From positions 1 to 16,525 of the forward strand of contig CAIMXN010000286.1 in the NCBI GenBank assembly GCA_903845455.1: DNA of 16,525 bases. Direction: 5' to 3'. Shown here in pieces: positions 1-6,730 of this stretch. The notes under the pieces are model-generated. The model had not been told where the DNA came from, searched no databases, and saw only the letters and a program-made list of their open reading frames with translations. This stretch comes from an uncultured beta proteobacterium. GTDB lineage: Bacteria; Pseudomonadota; Gammaproteobacteria; Burkholderiales; Burkholderiaceae. The position numbers and the translations under genes were made by a program. Each line of letters begins with the position of its first letter. Positions within the stretch are counted from its first letter, which is position 1.

Positions 1-290
1 GGACGGCCAACACTAATGAAATTCAAATCAAACTCGTCATGCCAAACCTTTGCTGTATTCGATTTAGCCACCTCAACTACGCTATGCCAAACCTTGGACA
101 AAGGTGCGTCATCTGCCTGACTTTCTTGCCCATCCGGAATCGAAGCCACAATTTGATCGAGCAACTCCTGGTCTGGCGGTTGATGAAAGAGTCTGGCAAT
201 CAAGCCGTATAAATCAGCCCTAGCCAGATCTTCGGGCAGCCCTATATCACCCACAGCGGTTGATACACTATCTTTTGCTTGTTCGCTCAT
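1..290 (-). CDS. TorD-family molybdoenzyme maturation chaperone (N-terminal part, runs off window)
   Basis: Reading the minus strand from an ATG at 290-288 gives an open frame of 96 complete codons to the window edge, beginning MSEQAKDSV. Residues of the type LARADLYGLIARLFHQPPD, followed near the edge by WHDEFDLNFISVGR, match what I know of TorD/DmsD-type cytoplasmic chaperones: an all-helical N-terminus and an EFxxLFxxxGR-like segment. These proteins bind the twin-arginine signal and apo-enzyme of molybdopterin oxidoreductases before export. The start overlaps the stop of the upstream ferredoxin gene by four bases (ATGA), which suggests translational coupling. In related genomes this gene is followed by a small Tat-signal protein and a formate dehydrogenase alpha subunit, so formate dehydrogenase is the likely client. 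That is inference, because those genes lie outside the window. The C-terminal half is not visible. Confidence 0.82.
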   Translation of the reverse strand, partial: MSEQAKDSVSTAVGDIGLPEDLARADLYGLIARLFHQPPDQELLDQIVASIPDGQESQADDAPLSKVWHSVVEVAKSNTAKVWHDEFDLNFISVGR

Positions 291-2377
291 GTGTCTTTTT
301 TCACCATATCAACCACCCGACAATCACTACACATCTTCAGTCTATCCATTGCTGGGCCAGCAAATGCTCCATGCGTACCCAACTTAGTCAACATCAGCTC
401 AACCATTTTTAATGTGCCAAAGGGCTTGCCACAACTAATGCAATGAAAAGCTAGGGTCTCATTGAGATCCACTCTTTGCTTACGTTGCTCAACAGTCAAG
501 AGGCGTGGACTCAAGGTAAGCGCCTGTTCTGGACAAGTCTGCACGCAAATACCGCACTGCACGCACTGCTTTTCAATAAAGGAAAGTTTGGGCTCTTCTG
601 GGTTATCCAACAAAGCACCTTCGGGGCAGCTACCTACACAAGACATACACAGAGTGCAGGCCTCTTTATTAATGTTGAGTCCGCCCAAGAGGGAGGATTT
701 TGGCAATACAGCTCCCTCGCTTGGAATAGGTGTCTTAGCCTGTTTTTGCAAATGCTCTAAAACAGCTTCTAGGGTTTCTCGCTTTTGATTGCTCAAGCCA
801 AAAGTTGCTGGAGCACACACGGGCGGTAATGAGCCACGTTGGCGTAATTGACCCATGGCAACCGAAACTGGTTCAAGATCATCAGCAGCGCTTGCTTGTA
901 TCAATGCAATGCGTGCATCAAATCCATAGGCCTGCAAAATGGCATTTGCTAAAGTACTTTGGGTTTCCAATGCGTCACGATAGGCTGGGTCTTCATCACC
1001 ACTCAAAAGCAAGATGACTTCACCAAAGCCATAGCTCAGAGCTCCCAACCAAAGCTCTAAACCGGTAGAAGCAATGTGCTCAATGCCATAAGGTAAAACA
1101 AATGAAGGTAAACCTTCAAATTGCTTAGATTTCAAATGGGCTGACCGTCCAAGGGCATCGATTAATTGCGTACCAGCCTTGAGGGAATGTAGTAACAAAC
1201 TCGGTGCAACTATTAGCTTCGCTTTAATGCTTTCTGCACCAAATACATTGGCCAGCAGTTTGATTTCTTTACCTTGATGTTCAATACTTGGGTAGTTATA
1301 ACGCATGGCGCCAGATGGACAAACTGTAGAGCAAGCTCCACAACCCATGCAAAGATTTGGGTTTACTTCAACCGTACCTTGTCCATTCTTAAACAAGGAG
1401 GCAATGGCGCCAGTGGAGCAAACATCAATACAGGCATTACAACCCACTTTGCCATTACGCCCATGGGCGCAAACCTTCTCGTTATAGATAAAGTATTTTG
1501 GCTTCTCAAACTCGCCAATGAGTCCGAGTAATTGATTAGCGACAAGCGCTTGCTCAAACGGGTCTCTGCCTGGAGCGAAATATCCCTGAGGCGGCTGACT
1601 CATGCGTAGCTTTGGATCAACCCGCAAATCCATAATCAAATCAAACTCTGAACTACGCTTGCGTTCAACCCGATCAAATTGAATGGCTCCAATGCTGGCA
1701 CAAGCAGTGACACAAGCACGGTGCGATTTACATTTATCCAAATCAATCTGAAATGAATCATCAATTGCATTTTCTGGACAAACATCAACACAAGCACCAC
1801 AACGCGTACACATTTCTGGATCAATCGGGTTTTGTAAATCCCAGTCGACTGAAAAATGACCTAGATAACCATCCAGTTTGGTAACTTGGCCTGTGTAGAT
1901 TGGAAAATTTCTCGCAATCGGTAAAGTGCCTGGCTCAGTACACAAGACGGAAACGTCAAGCGAGTCACTCAGTTTCTCGGCCCAAGGTAAAGCCTGCTCT
2001 CCAGACCCAACAATCAGCAGTCTGCCTTGGCTCTCGTAATTGACGACCGGAACTGGCTCAGCTTCTGGCATATCAGCCAGGGCAAGTAGCGCAGCAATCT
2101 TGGGGCCAGAGGTTTTGGCCTCTTGGGTCCAACCAGCAACTTCACGAATATTGACAAAGCGTAATGGTGCTATTAATGCTTTGTCAGATTGCGCGGCTAA
2201 TTCATTAAACAAGGCGCCCTCTTGGGTACAAGCGACCACCAGTGAATCATCGCCATCCAAAGCCTTCAAAAATAAGCCAACCTCCTGTCTACATAGGGAG
2301 GTATGCATTGTCACACCCAAGGCCTTTGCATCTAGTGGCATCGTGCCATTGCAGTTACAAACTAATTTTTGACTCAT
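287..2377 (-). CDS. Multi-cluster 4Fe-4S ferredoxin of a formate dehydrogenase cluster, with an HdrA-like N-terminus
   Basis: This 696-residue, probably cytoplasmic protein carries three ferredoxin-like modules. Module one has C190/C193/C196/C200 and C216/C222/C226, where H219 stands in place of the usual second cysteine. Module two has C303/C313/C316/C320 and C343/C346/C349/C353. Module three has C574/C577/C580/C584 and C605/C608/C611/C615. The C-terminus adds two CxxC pairs (C646/C649 and C683/C686) that could bind zinc or a further cluster. Residues 1-100 (a CxC at 7-9, then VVACTQE and FVNIREVAGW) and 118-180 (a GSG Rossmann-like turn, then GYLGHFSV) recall HdrA. Residues 385-515 contain no cluster motif. 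The start follows DUF3306 by 11 bp and the stop overlaps the TorD-like gene. Its family neighbours a Tat-exported formate dehydrogenase in Betaproteobacteria, so an electron-transfer or assembly role is likely, but its partner is unknown. Confidence 0.85.
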   Translation of the reverse strand: MSQKLVCNCNGTMPLDAKALGVTMHTSLCRQEVGLFLKALDGDDSLVVACTQEGALFNELAAQSDKALIAPLRFVNIREVAGWTQEAKTSGPKIAALLALADMPEAEPVPVVNYESQGRLLIVGSGEQALPWAEKLSDSLDVSVLCTEPGTLPIARNFPIYTGQVTKLDGYLGHFSVDWDLQNPIDPEMCTRCGACVDVCPENAIDDSFQIDLDKCKSHRACVTACASIGAIQFDRVERKRSSEFDLIMDLRVDPKLRMSQPPQGYFAPGRDPFEQALVANQLLGLIGEFEKPKYFIYNEKVCAHGRNGKVGCNACIDVCSTGAIASLFKNGQGTVEVNPNLCMGCGACSTVCPSGAMRYNYPSIEHQGKEIKLLANVFGAESIKAKLIVAPSLLLHSLKAGTQLIDALGRSAHLKSKQFEGLPSFVLPYGIEHIASTGLELWLGALSYGFGEVILLLSGDEDPAYRDALETQSTLANAILQAYGFDARIALIQASAADDLEPVSVAMGQLRQRGSLPPVCAPATFGLSNQKRETLEAVLEHLQKQAKTPIPSEGAVLPKSSLLGGLNINKEACTLCMSCVGSCPEGALLDNPEEPKLSFIEKQCVQCGICVQTCPEQALTLSPRLLTVEQRKQRVDLNETLAFHCISCGKPFGTLKMVELMLTKLGTHGAFAGPAMDRLKMCSDCRVVDMVKKDT

Positions 2378-2388
2378 GAATAATGTTC

Positions 2389-2955
2389 TTAGCTATTGTT
2401 TTTATGCACAGGAATACTGTCAGAAGAAATTTCTGATTCAGTACTTGAATGCGTAGATGTTAAATCAACTGGGTTGCTCAAAGGCAATGCCCGCTCAGCC
2501 TCTTCTGATTCAGATGAGGTAGCAGTCTCCAGCTTTTCCTGCTCTTCTGCATTCCCGTCACCCTTACGAAAAATATTGAGCATGTCAGACTGCACCATGC
2601 GCTTGAGCATATCAAAAGGAAGTGGCTCAGGTTTTGAGTAATCATCAATGTAGATATCTAAACCATCCATCACATTAAAATGGGGGTCTGAAAACATTTT
2701 TTTGAGGGCGGCCTGCTGAACTGCAGGATCCACGCCTGGTTTCATAAAGGCGGAAAAATCAGGGGCGAAGCGATCAATCTTCTCAACATCTTCCAAAGTA
2801 GCCGACACTGGAAGAGCTTGATCCTTCAAGGGGTCAGTGAGTGTCGCAGGCTTGATAGCCTCTGCCTGCGGATTTGCATCAACCGGTTTTTGTTCTGGCT
2901 CCATTTGCTCGCCCGCCTTGCGGCGTGACCAACGATTCAGAAAGCCGCCAGCCAT
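2389..2955 (-). CDS. DUF3306 domain protein (formate dehydrogenase-associated)
   Basis: This is a 188-residue protein of unknown biochemical function. The N-terminal motif FLNRWSRRKAGE is the hallmark I associate with DUF3306. A conserved-looking middle follows (about residues 55-120), with IDRFAPDFSAFMKPGVDPAVQQAALKK-type spacing and FDML. The C-terminal 60 residues are low-complexity, rich in Ser, Glu and Thr, and probably disordered. There is no signal peptide or membrane span, so it is probably cytoplasmic. Its ATG shares one base with the stop of the DUF3305 gene (TAATG), a strong sign of coupled translation and possibly of a fixed protein ratio. Family members occur almost only beside the multi-cluster ferredoxin and formate dehydrogenase genes. 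Context therefore points to an accessory role in enzyme assembly or cofactor handling, but no reaction can be assigned. Confidence 0.8.
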   Translation of the reverse strand: MAGGFLNRWSRRKAGEQMEPEQKPVDANPQAEAIKPATLTDPLKDQALPVSATLEDVEKIDRFAPDFSAFMKPGVDPAVQQAALKKMFSDPHFNVMDGLDIYIDDYSKPEPLPFDMLKRMVQSDMLNIFRKGDGNAEEQEKLETATSSESEEAERALPLSNPVDLTSTHSSTESEISSDSIPVHKNNS

Positions 2956-3488
2956 TATTTTTCCGCTGGGCGATCGGCGCCCTTAAATGATTCAGGACGG
3001 TGACGCTTCTTCGGCTCAGGATGGTAATGTTCATTCACATACTCTTGCAACCAAGAAGCATGCTCAGCAGTCATGGGGGTGTTATCAACCGATTCGCCAC
3101 CATCTAATAAACGCCCTGCCTCGTTATAACTTACAGAAAGACGATGGGGTACTGCAATCGTCGTTTCTGATTTAGCCAATGCAATTGACTGCTCATCAAT
3201 ATAGCGCTCGATATCCTCTTCTAAACGCCACATCACAAACCAGCATGGCTGAGTCGCAGATAAATTGAGATAGTAGCCTTCGGCTTCATCTGGGAATAAA
3301 TTGAGTTCATACCCAGTAAAGAGCCAAGACTCCCCATCAGCATCGCGTCCCAGAAACTGACCAACAATCTGGTTGCCCTGCTTTGCTTCAAATTGACCAA
3401 AATCTGGCAACACCTCTTGCAGCACCCATTTAAATGAAATCCATGGGTTATCAATGTTTTGCTTACGCATCATGACCGCAAAGCGCAT
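2955..3488 (-). CDS. DUF3305 domain protein (formate dehydrogenase-associated)
   Basis: This is a 177-residue soluble protein. The N-terminus reads RFAVMMRKQNIDNPWISFKW, followed by a tryptophan-rich beta-type region (SWLFTGYELNLFPDEAEGYYLNL) and WFVMWRLEE. This pattern, with a basic C-terminal tail (EPKKRHRPESFKG), is what I know as DUF3305. The function is unknown. It starts 6 bp after mrp and its stop overlaps the DUF3306 start by one base, so the two DUF genes are almost certainly made together. The near-invariable pairing of DUF3305 with DUF3306 suggests that the products interact (inference). No catalytic motif, metal-binding cysteine cluster or signal peptide is visible. Confidence 0.8.
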   Translation of the reverse strand: MRFAVMMRKQNIDNPWISFKWVLQEVLPDFGQFEAKQGNQIVGQFLGRDADGESWLFTGYELNLFPDEAEGYYLNLSATQPCWFVMWRLEEDIERYIDEQSIALAKSETTIAVPHRLSVSYNEAGRLLDGGESVDNTPMTAEHASWLQEYVNEHYHPEPKKRHRPESFKGADRPAEK

Positions 3489-3494
3489 AAGTCC

Positions 3495-4583
3495 TCAGGT
3501 GTTCTGAACAACGATGTTAGGAAACTTACTGCTCATATCTTTTGAGAGAGTAGCAACTCGAATTGCAACCTGTCTAGCAATATTTTTATAAAGCACACTA
3601 ATTGCGCTATCAGGGTCAGCCACTACAGTTGGACGTCCAGCATCTGCCTGCTCGCGAATGGAAAGATTTAATGGCAAAGCGCCTAAGAAATCAGTGCCAT
3701 ACTCCTTGCACATCTTCTCGCCACCACCGGCACCAAAGATATGTTCCTCATGGTTACATTTAGGGCAGATGTAAGTACTCATGTTCTCGATAATGCCAAT
3801 AATGGGCACGCCAACTTTCTCAAACATTTTGAGGCCCTTACGGGCATCTAACAAAGCAATATCCTGCGGGGTAGTCACAATCACAGCGCCAGTAACAGGC
3901 ACCTTTTGCGCAAGCGTCAACTGAATATCTCCTGTACCTGGAGGCATATCGACAATCAGATAGTCCAAATCACGCCAACGCGTTTGACGGAGTAATTGCT
4001 CTAGTGCAGAAGTTACCATTGGGCCACGCCAGACCATGGGAGCGTCTTCTTCGATTAAGAAGCCGATAGAGCTCGCTTGCAAACCATGTCCTTCCATGGG
4101 TTCAATCGTATTTTCTTCAATGGATTCTGGCCTACCCGTAATGCCAAGCATCATTGGCTGACTTGGCCCATAAATATCTGCATCCAAAATACCCACTTGA
4201 GCACCTTCTGCAGCCAAAGCCAATGCCAGGTTTACTGCCGTGGTGGATTTTCCAACGCCACCCTTACCACTGGCAATAGCAATAATATTTTTAACGCCAG
4301 GCAATAGCTTCACGCCACGTTGCACTGCATGCGAAACAATGTGACTATTCACATTAACGCTCACATTTTTAACATCGGGCAGATTGCGCAGAGCAGTAAT
4401 GACCGATTTACGAATGACATCAAATTGGCTTTTTGCAGGATATCCCAAGGAGATATCTAAAGAGATTTCACCATCCTCAACGCGCAGATTTTTAACGGCC
4501 TTCGCCGTTACAAAATCAACCTGAGTATTTGGGTCAATTAGACCTTTTAATACTGCTTGTACAGCTTCAACAGTAACAGCCAC
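3495..4583 (-). CDS. mrp: Mrp/ApbC/NBP35-family iron-sulfur cluster carrier ATPase
   Basis: This 362-residue cytoplasmic P-loop ATPase binds and delivers 4Fe-4S clusters to apo-proteins. Residues 1-80 form the MIP18/DUF59-like domain common at the front of bacterial Mrp. A deviant Walker A motif, GKGGVGKST, is at 106-114, with the Mrp signatures DADIYGPS (134-141) and VDMPPGTGD (211-219). The bridging cluster ligands are C273 and C276 (CPKC), followed by the HIFGAGGG segment. The length is normal for the family. The start is GTG, because the only nearby ATG (4588-4586) is followed at once by TAG; AGGAG six bases upstream supports the GTG. It heads the DUF3305-DUF3306-ferredoxin-TorD unit with a 6-bp gap. 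Here it may load the cluster-rich ferredoxin and the dehydrogenase, in addition to a general housekeeping role (inference). Confidence 0.95.
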   Translation of the reverse strand: MAVTVEAVQAVLKGLIDPNTQVDFVTAKAVKNLRVEDGEISLDISLGYPAKSQFDVIRKSVITALRNLPDVKNVSVNVNSHIVSHAVQRGVKLLPGVKNIIAIASGKGGVGKSTTAVNLALALAAEGAQVGILDADIYGPSQPMMLGITGRPESIEENTIEPMEGHGLQASSIGFLIEEDAPMVWRGPMVTSALEQLLRQTRWRDLDYLIVDMPPGTGDIQLTLAQKVPVTGAVIVTTPQDIALLDARKGLKMFEKVGVPIIGIIENMSTYICPKCNHEEHIFGAGGGEKMCKEYGTDFLGALPLNLSIREQADAGRPTVVADPDSAISVLYKNIARQVAIRVATLSKDMSSKFPNIVVQNT

Positions 4584-4589
4584 TACATT

Positions 4590-4594
4590 CTCCT
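4590..4594 (-). promoter_or_regulatory. Shine-Dalgarno AGGAG that decides the GTG start of mrp
   Basis: AGGAG on the minus strand lies six bases before the GTG at 4583-4581. An ATG in the spacer is followed directly by a TAG stop, so it cannot start the protein. At most it forms a one-codon start-stop overlapping the true initiation site. Confidence 0.75.
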
Positions 4595-4634
4595 AAGAAT
4601 AGCCATACGCCACATTGGGCATCTTGATGCATCG

Positions 4635-4662
4635 ATTTTTGAATTGTTGCGAATTTTTGAAT
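4635..4662. repeat. Paired 10-bp direct repeat in the mrp upstream region
   Basis: ATTTTTGAAT occurs at 4635-4644 and exactly again at 4653-4662, a period of 18 bp, within the 147-bp gap between the pit stop and the mrp start. The repeats lie 50-80 bp upstream of the mrp GTG. A short dyad, GCATC-TT-GATGC, lies at 4619-4630 between them and the gene. The spacing is under two helical turns, so the two copies could form a paired operator, but no known regulator site is recognised. Chance recurrence in an AT-rich spacer is the alternative. No convincing -35/-10 pair was found. Confidence 0.4.
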
Positions 4663-4724
4663 AGTGGGTAGATTAACCGCACAAAGGATTCTTTGCTGAA
4701 AGTCTGGGCTTATAGGCTAAATAG

Positions 4725-4743
4725 CTGGATTTAGAAGATCCAG
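4725..4743 (-). terminator. Weak hairpin over the pit stop codon
   Basis: CTGGAT (4725-4730) and ATCCAG (4738-4743) form a 6-bp stem with a 7-base loop that contains the pit stop codon. No run of T follows on the minus strand, so it does not meet the usual pattern of a rho-independent terminator. It could slow 3' decay or mean nothing. Confidence 0.2.
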
Positions 4744-5741
4744 AGACTGAGGTAATAGACGACCATCGACATCAGTGCAGTGGCTGGGATAGTAAAGATC
4801 CAAGCCCAGATGATATTGCCAGCCACTCCCCAACGCACTGCACTGGCACGCCGTGTCGAACCAACACCAACAATAGCCCCAGTGATTGTGTGGGTAGTCG
4901 ATACGGGAACACCCATGGCTGTTGCCGCAAATAGAGTAATGGCCCCGCCCGTCTCAGCACAAAAGCCGCCTACTGGCTTGAGTTTTGTAATCTTTTGACC
5001 CATAGTTTTAACAATCCGCCAACCGCCAAACATCGTACCCATGGCAATAGCGATATAGCAACCAATAATGGTCCACGTTGGCGGCATACTGGCACCCGCT
5101 TCAGCGTAGCCAGTAATAATCAACAAGAGCCAAATAATGCCGATTGTTTTTTGCGCGTCATTACCTCCATGGCCCAAGCTGTAAGCGCTAGCTGATACCA
5201 ATTGCAAACGACGAAACCAGCGATCTGTTTTTGCCACATTGACGTTTCTGCAAACCCAAGCTACCAACAGCATCATCAGCGAGCCTAGCAAGAAACCAAC
5301 AAATGGTGAAATAAAAATAAAAGCTACTGTTTTAATAATGCCGGACCAAACTAAACCATCGAATCCAGCCTTAGGAATCGTGGCACCAACTAAACCCCCA
5401 ATCAAAGCATGAGATGAGCTAGAAGGAATACCGTAATACCAAGTCAGAATATTCCAGACGATCGCGCCGACTAAGGCGCCAAAGATCACATGTAAATCCA
5501 CCGATGATGGGTGAACAATCCCTTTACCAACGGTTGCCGCTACGCTCAAATGGAAAATAAAAATCGCAAGGAAGTTGAAAAATGCAGCAAACAGAACTGC
5601 TTGCTGGGGCTTCAAAACACCAGTAGAAACTACTGTGGCGATAGAGTTTGCAGCATCATGAAAGCCATTCATAAAATCAAAGGCTAAGGCTAGCGCCACC
5701 AAAAGCGCTACTACCCAAAAAGCAGTTTGTATTGAAGGCAA
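4731..5741 (-). CDS. pit: PiT-family inorganic phosphate transporter
   Basis: This 336-residue inner-membrane protein probably cotransports (metal-)phosphate with protons or sodium. Both halves of the PiT internal repeat are clear: GFHDAANSIAT at 26-36 with GIPSSSSHALIG at 104-115, and GHGGNDAQK at 190-198 with GVPVSTTHTITGAI at 277-290. Hydrophobic segments fill the rest, consistent with about ten membrane spans. The compact length, without a long central loop, fits the bacterial type usually paired with a PhoU-like protein. The gene starts 11 bp after the DUF47 gene, so the two are surely cotranscribed. Substrate direction and affinity cannot be read from the sequence. No PHO box was recognised upstream of the pair. 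Confidence 0.95.
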   Translation of the reverse strand: MPSIQTAFWVVALLVALALAFDFMNGFHDAANSIATVVSTGVLKPQQAVLFAAFFNFLAIFIFHLSVAATVGKGIVHPSSVDLHVIFGALVGAIVWNILTWYYGIPSSSSHALIGGLVGATIPKAGFDGLVWSGIIKTVAFIFISPFVGFLLGSLMMLLVAWVCRNVNVAKTDRWFRRLQLVSASAYSLGHGGNDAQKTIGIIWLLLIITGYAEAGASMPPTWTIIGCYIAIAMGTMFGGWRIVKTMGQKITKLKPVGGFCAETGGAITLFAATAMGVPVSTTHTITGAIVGVGSTRRASAVRWGVAGNIIWAWIFTIPATALMSMVVYYLSLWIF

Positions 5742-5752
5742 TTTAATTCGCT

Positions 5753-6400
5753 TTAAGAGTTCTCAAGAACGATGCCTTCAACCAAGTTGGCAACGTCTTC
5801 GCATTTATCAGTAACTTCTTCGAGTAATTCATAAATGCGTTGTAATTTGATTAATTCACGCACTTCAATATCTTCGCGGAATAATTTGGTAATGGCAGTT
5901 GAAAGCAAGCGATCTGCACCGGACTCCAAATGATCAATCTCATCACAAGTTTTTAGGGCTGCTTTAGCAACTTCTGGATCGGAGATGTCCTTGAGCGTAC
6001 CCACGGCATTTTTTAAGCCGATGCAGCACTGATTACAAAGCTGGGCCATGTGCAAGATCTCTTCGGTCATCTGTTTGACGTTATACAGATGCATAGCCTC
6101 TGTACCGTTTTGAATCAAGTCAGCCACATCATCCATCGTATTGATCAAAGAAAAAATTTGGTCGCGATCAATGGGGGTAATAAATGTTTTATGCAGGCGA
6201 CGATGCACCTCTTTGACAACATCATCACAAGTATGTTCTGCTTTATCTATATCTTGAGTGTATTTGGCACGCAGTGCCTCATCGTTGTAGTGCTCAACGA
6301 ACTTTAAAAAGGATTCAGATGCGGCAACAATTTGTTCAGCGTGCTGATTGAACAATACGAAGAAATTACCATCGTGAGGCATTAACTTACTGAAGAACAT
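5753..6400 (-). CDS. PhoU-like DUF47 protein, Pit accessory/regulator
   Basis: This is a 215-residue, largely helical cytoplasmic protein. Its start, MFFSKLMPHDGNFFVLFNQHAEQI, and later ITPIDRDQIFSLINTMDDVADLI and LEEVTDKCEDVANLVEGIVLEN are hallmarks of the DUF47 (TIGR00153) family, which resembles PhoU. The Asp/Glu-rich helices (ExxxD-type, around residues 85-100 and 195-210) suit binding of metal ions, as in PhoU. An AAGGA ribosome site nine bases upstream (6410-6414) supports this ATG. The gene precedes pit by 11 bp. Such partners are thought to modulate the transporter, though direct evidence is thin. A 66-bp gap separates it from copZ upstream, so it may have its own promoter, or copZ transcripts may read into it. 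Confidence 0.92.
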   Translation of the reverse strand: MFFSKLMPHDGNFFVLFNQHAEQIVAASESFLKFVEHYNDEALRAKYTQDIDKAEHTCDDVVKEVHRRLHKTFITPIDRDQIFSLINTMDDVADLIQNGTEAMHLYNVKQMTEEILHMAQLCNQCCIGLKNAVGTLKDISDPEVAKAALKTCDEIDHLESGADRLLSTAITKLFREDIEVRELIKLQRIYELLEEVTDKCEDVANLVEGIVLENS

Positions 6401-6466
6401 AAATCACGATCCTTTAGGAACAAAAGCTACGGGTTTTGTTGGGTTTGTCGACATTCTAATCAAAAC

Positions 6467-6661
6467 TTAATGAGAGACCGGAAAGCCTGCATCAGTTATA
6501 AGCTGACTTGCGAGCTCAGCACTCAAGCTCGTCTCCAACTCAACGGTCTGCGTTGCTAAGTCTGCCAAAACCTTAGCTTGAGGATCTTGTGCCTGAATTG
6601 CACGAGTAACTGCATTAATGCAACCACCACAGGTCATCCCAGATACTTTTAAACTCAACAT
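6467..6661 (-). CDS. copZ: CopZ-like copper chaperone (single HMA domain)
   Basis: This 64-residue protein is one heavy-metal-associated ferredoxin-fold domain. The metal site GMTCGGC (residues 8-14, ligands C11 and C14) sits in the first loop. The strand-helix pattern continues to a terminal AGFPVSH. Such proteins bind Cu(I) in the cytoplasm and hand it to the P1B ATPase. AAGGA six bases before the ATG is a good ribosome site. The gene is divergent from copA across 69 bp, so shared copper control is likely. Whether it is a CopZ or another HMA protein cannot be settled by sequence alone, but the neighbour makes copper the best guess. Confidence 0.88.
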   Translation of the reverse strand: MLSLKVSGMTCGGCINAVTRAIQAQDPQAKVLADLATQTVELETSLSAELASQLITDAGFPVSH

Positions 6662-6730
6662 GGCAGATCCTTTTCAGATTTGATCAAGTATTACCCCAAC
6701 TCAGGAGTCATCAGGTAGATTATCTTCTAT
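6662..6730. promoter_or_regulatory. Divergent copZ/copA control region
   Basis: These 69 bases separate the two copper genes. On the plus strand TTACCC (6691-6696) and TAGATT (6716-6721) are separated by 19 bp, the stretched spacing typical of MerR/CueR-activated promoters, with TACC and GGTA ends at 6692-6695 and 6714-6717. The ACC-to-GGT span (6693-6716, 24 bases) is about three bases longer than the CueR dyad I know from E. coli copA, and the inner symmetry is poor. CueR binding is therefore only a weak suggestion. No Shine-Dalgarno sequence precedes the copA ATG, and transcription from this -10 would begin within a few bases of it. No regulator gene lies in the window. Confidence 0.4.

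Noticed and set aside
462..788. Plus-strand open frame with several Cys opposite the ferredoxin C-terminus
   Set aside because: The cysteines are by-products of the reverse complement of the CxxC codons; the minus-strand protein explains the region fully.
2040..2372. A 110-codon plus-strand open frame opposite the start of the large ferredoxin gene
   Set aside because: Low-complexity Ser/Ala/Thr content mirrors the reverse strand of the real gene; no ribosome site or family resemblance.
4725..4743. Strong rho-independent terminator after pit
   Set aside because: Only a 6-bp stem without a following T-run, and it includes the stop codon; kept as a low-confidence hairpin.
6401..6466. PHO box in front of DUF47-pit, suggested by repeated ACAAACCC/ACAAAACCC
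   Set aside because: The repeats do not resemble CTGTCAT units and lack the 11-bp period of PhoB sites.
6692..6717. CueR operator between copZ and copA
   Set aside because: TACC and GGTA ends are present, but the ACC-to-GGT distance is about three bases too long and the inner half-sites do not match, so I report only a possible promoter.
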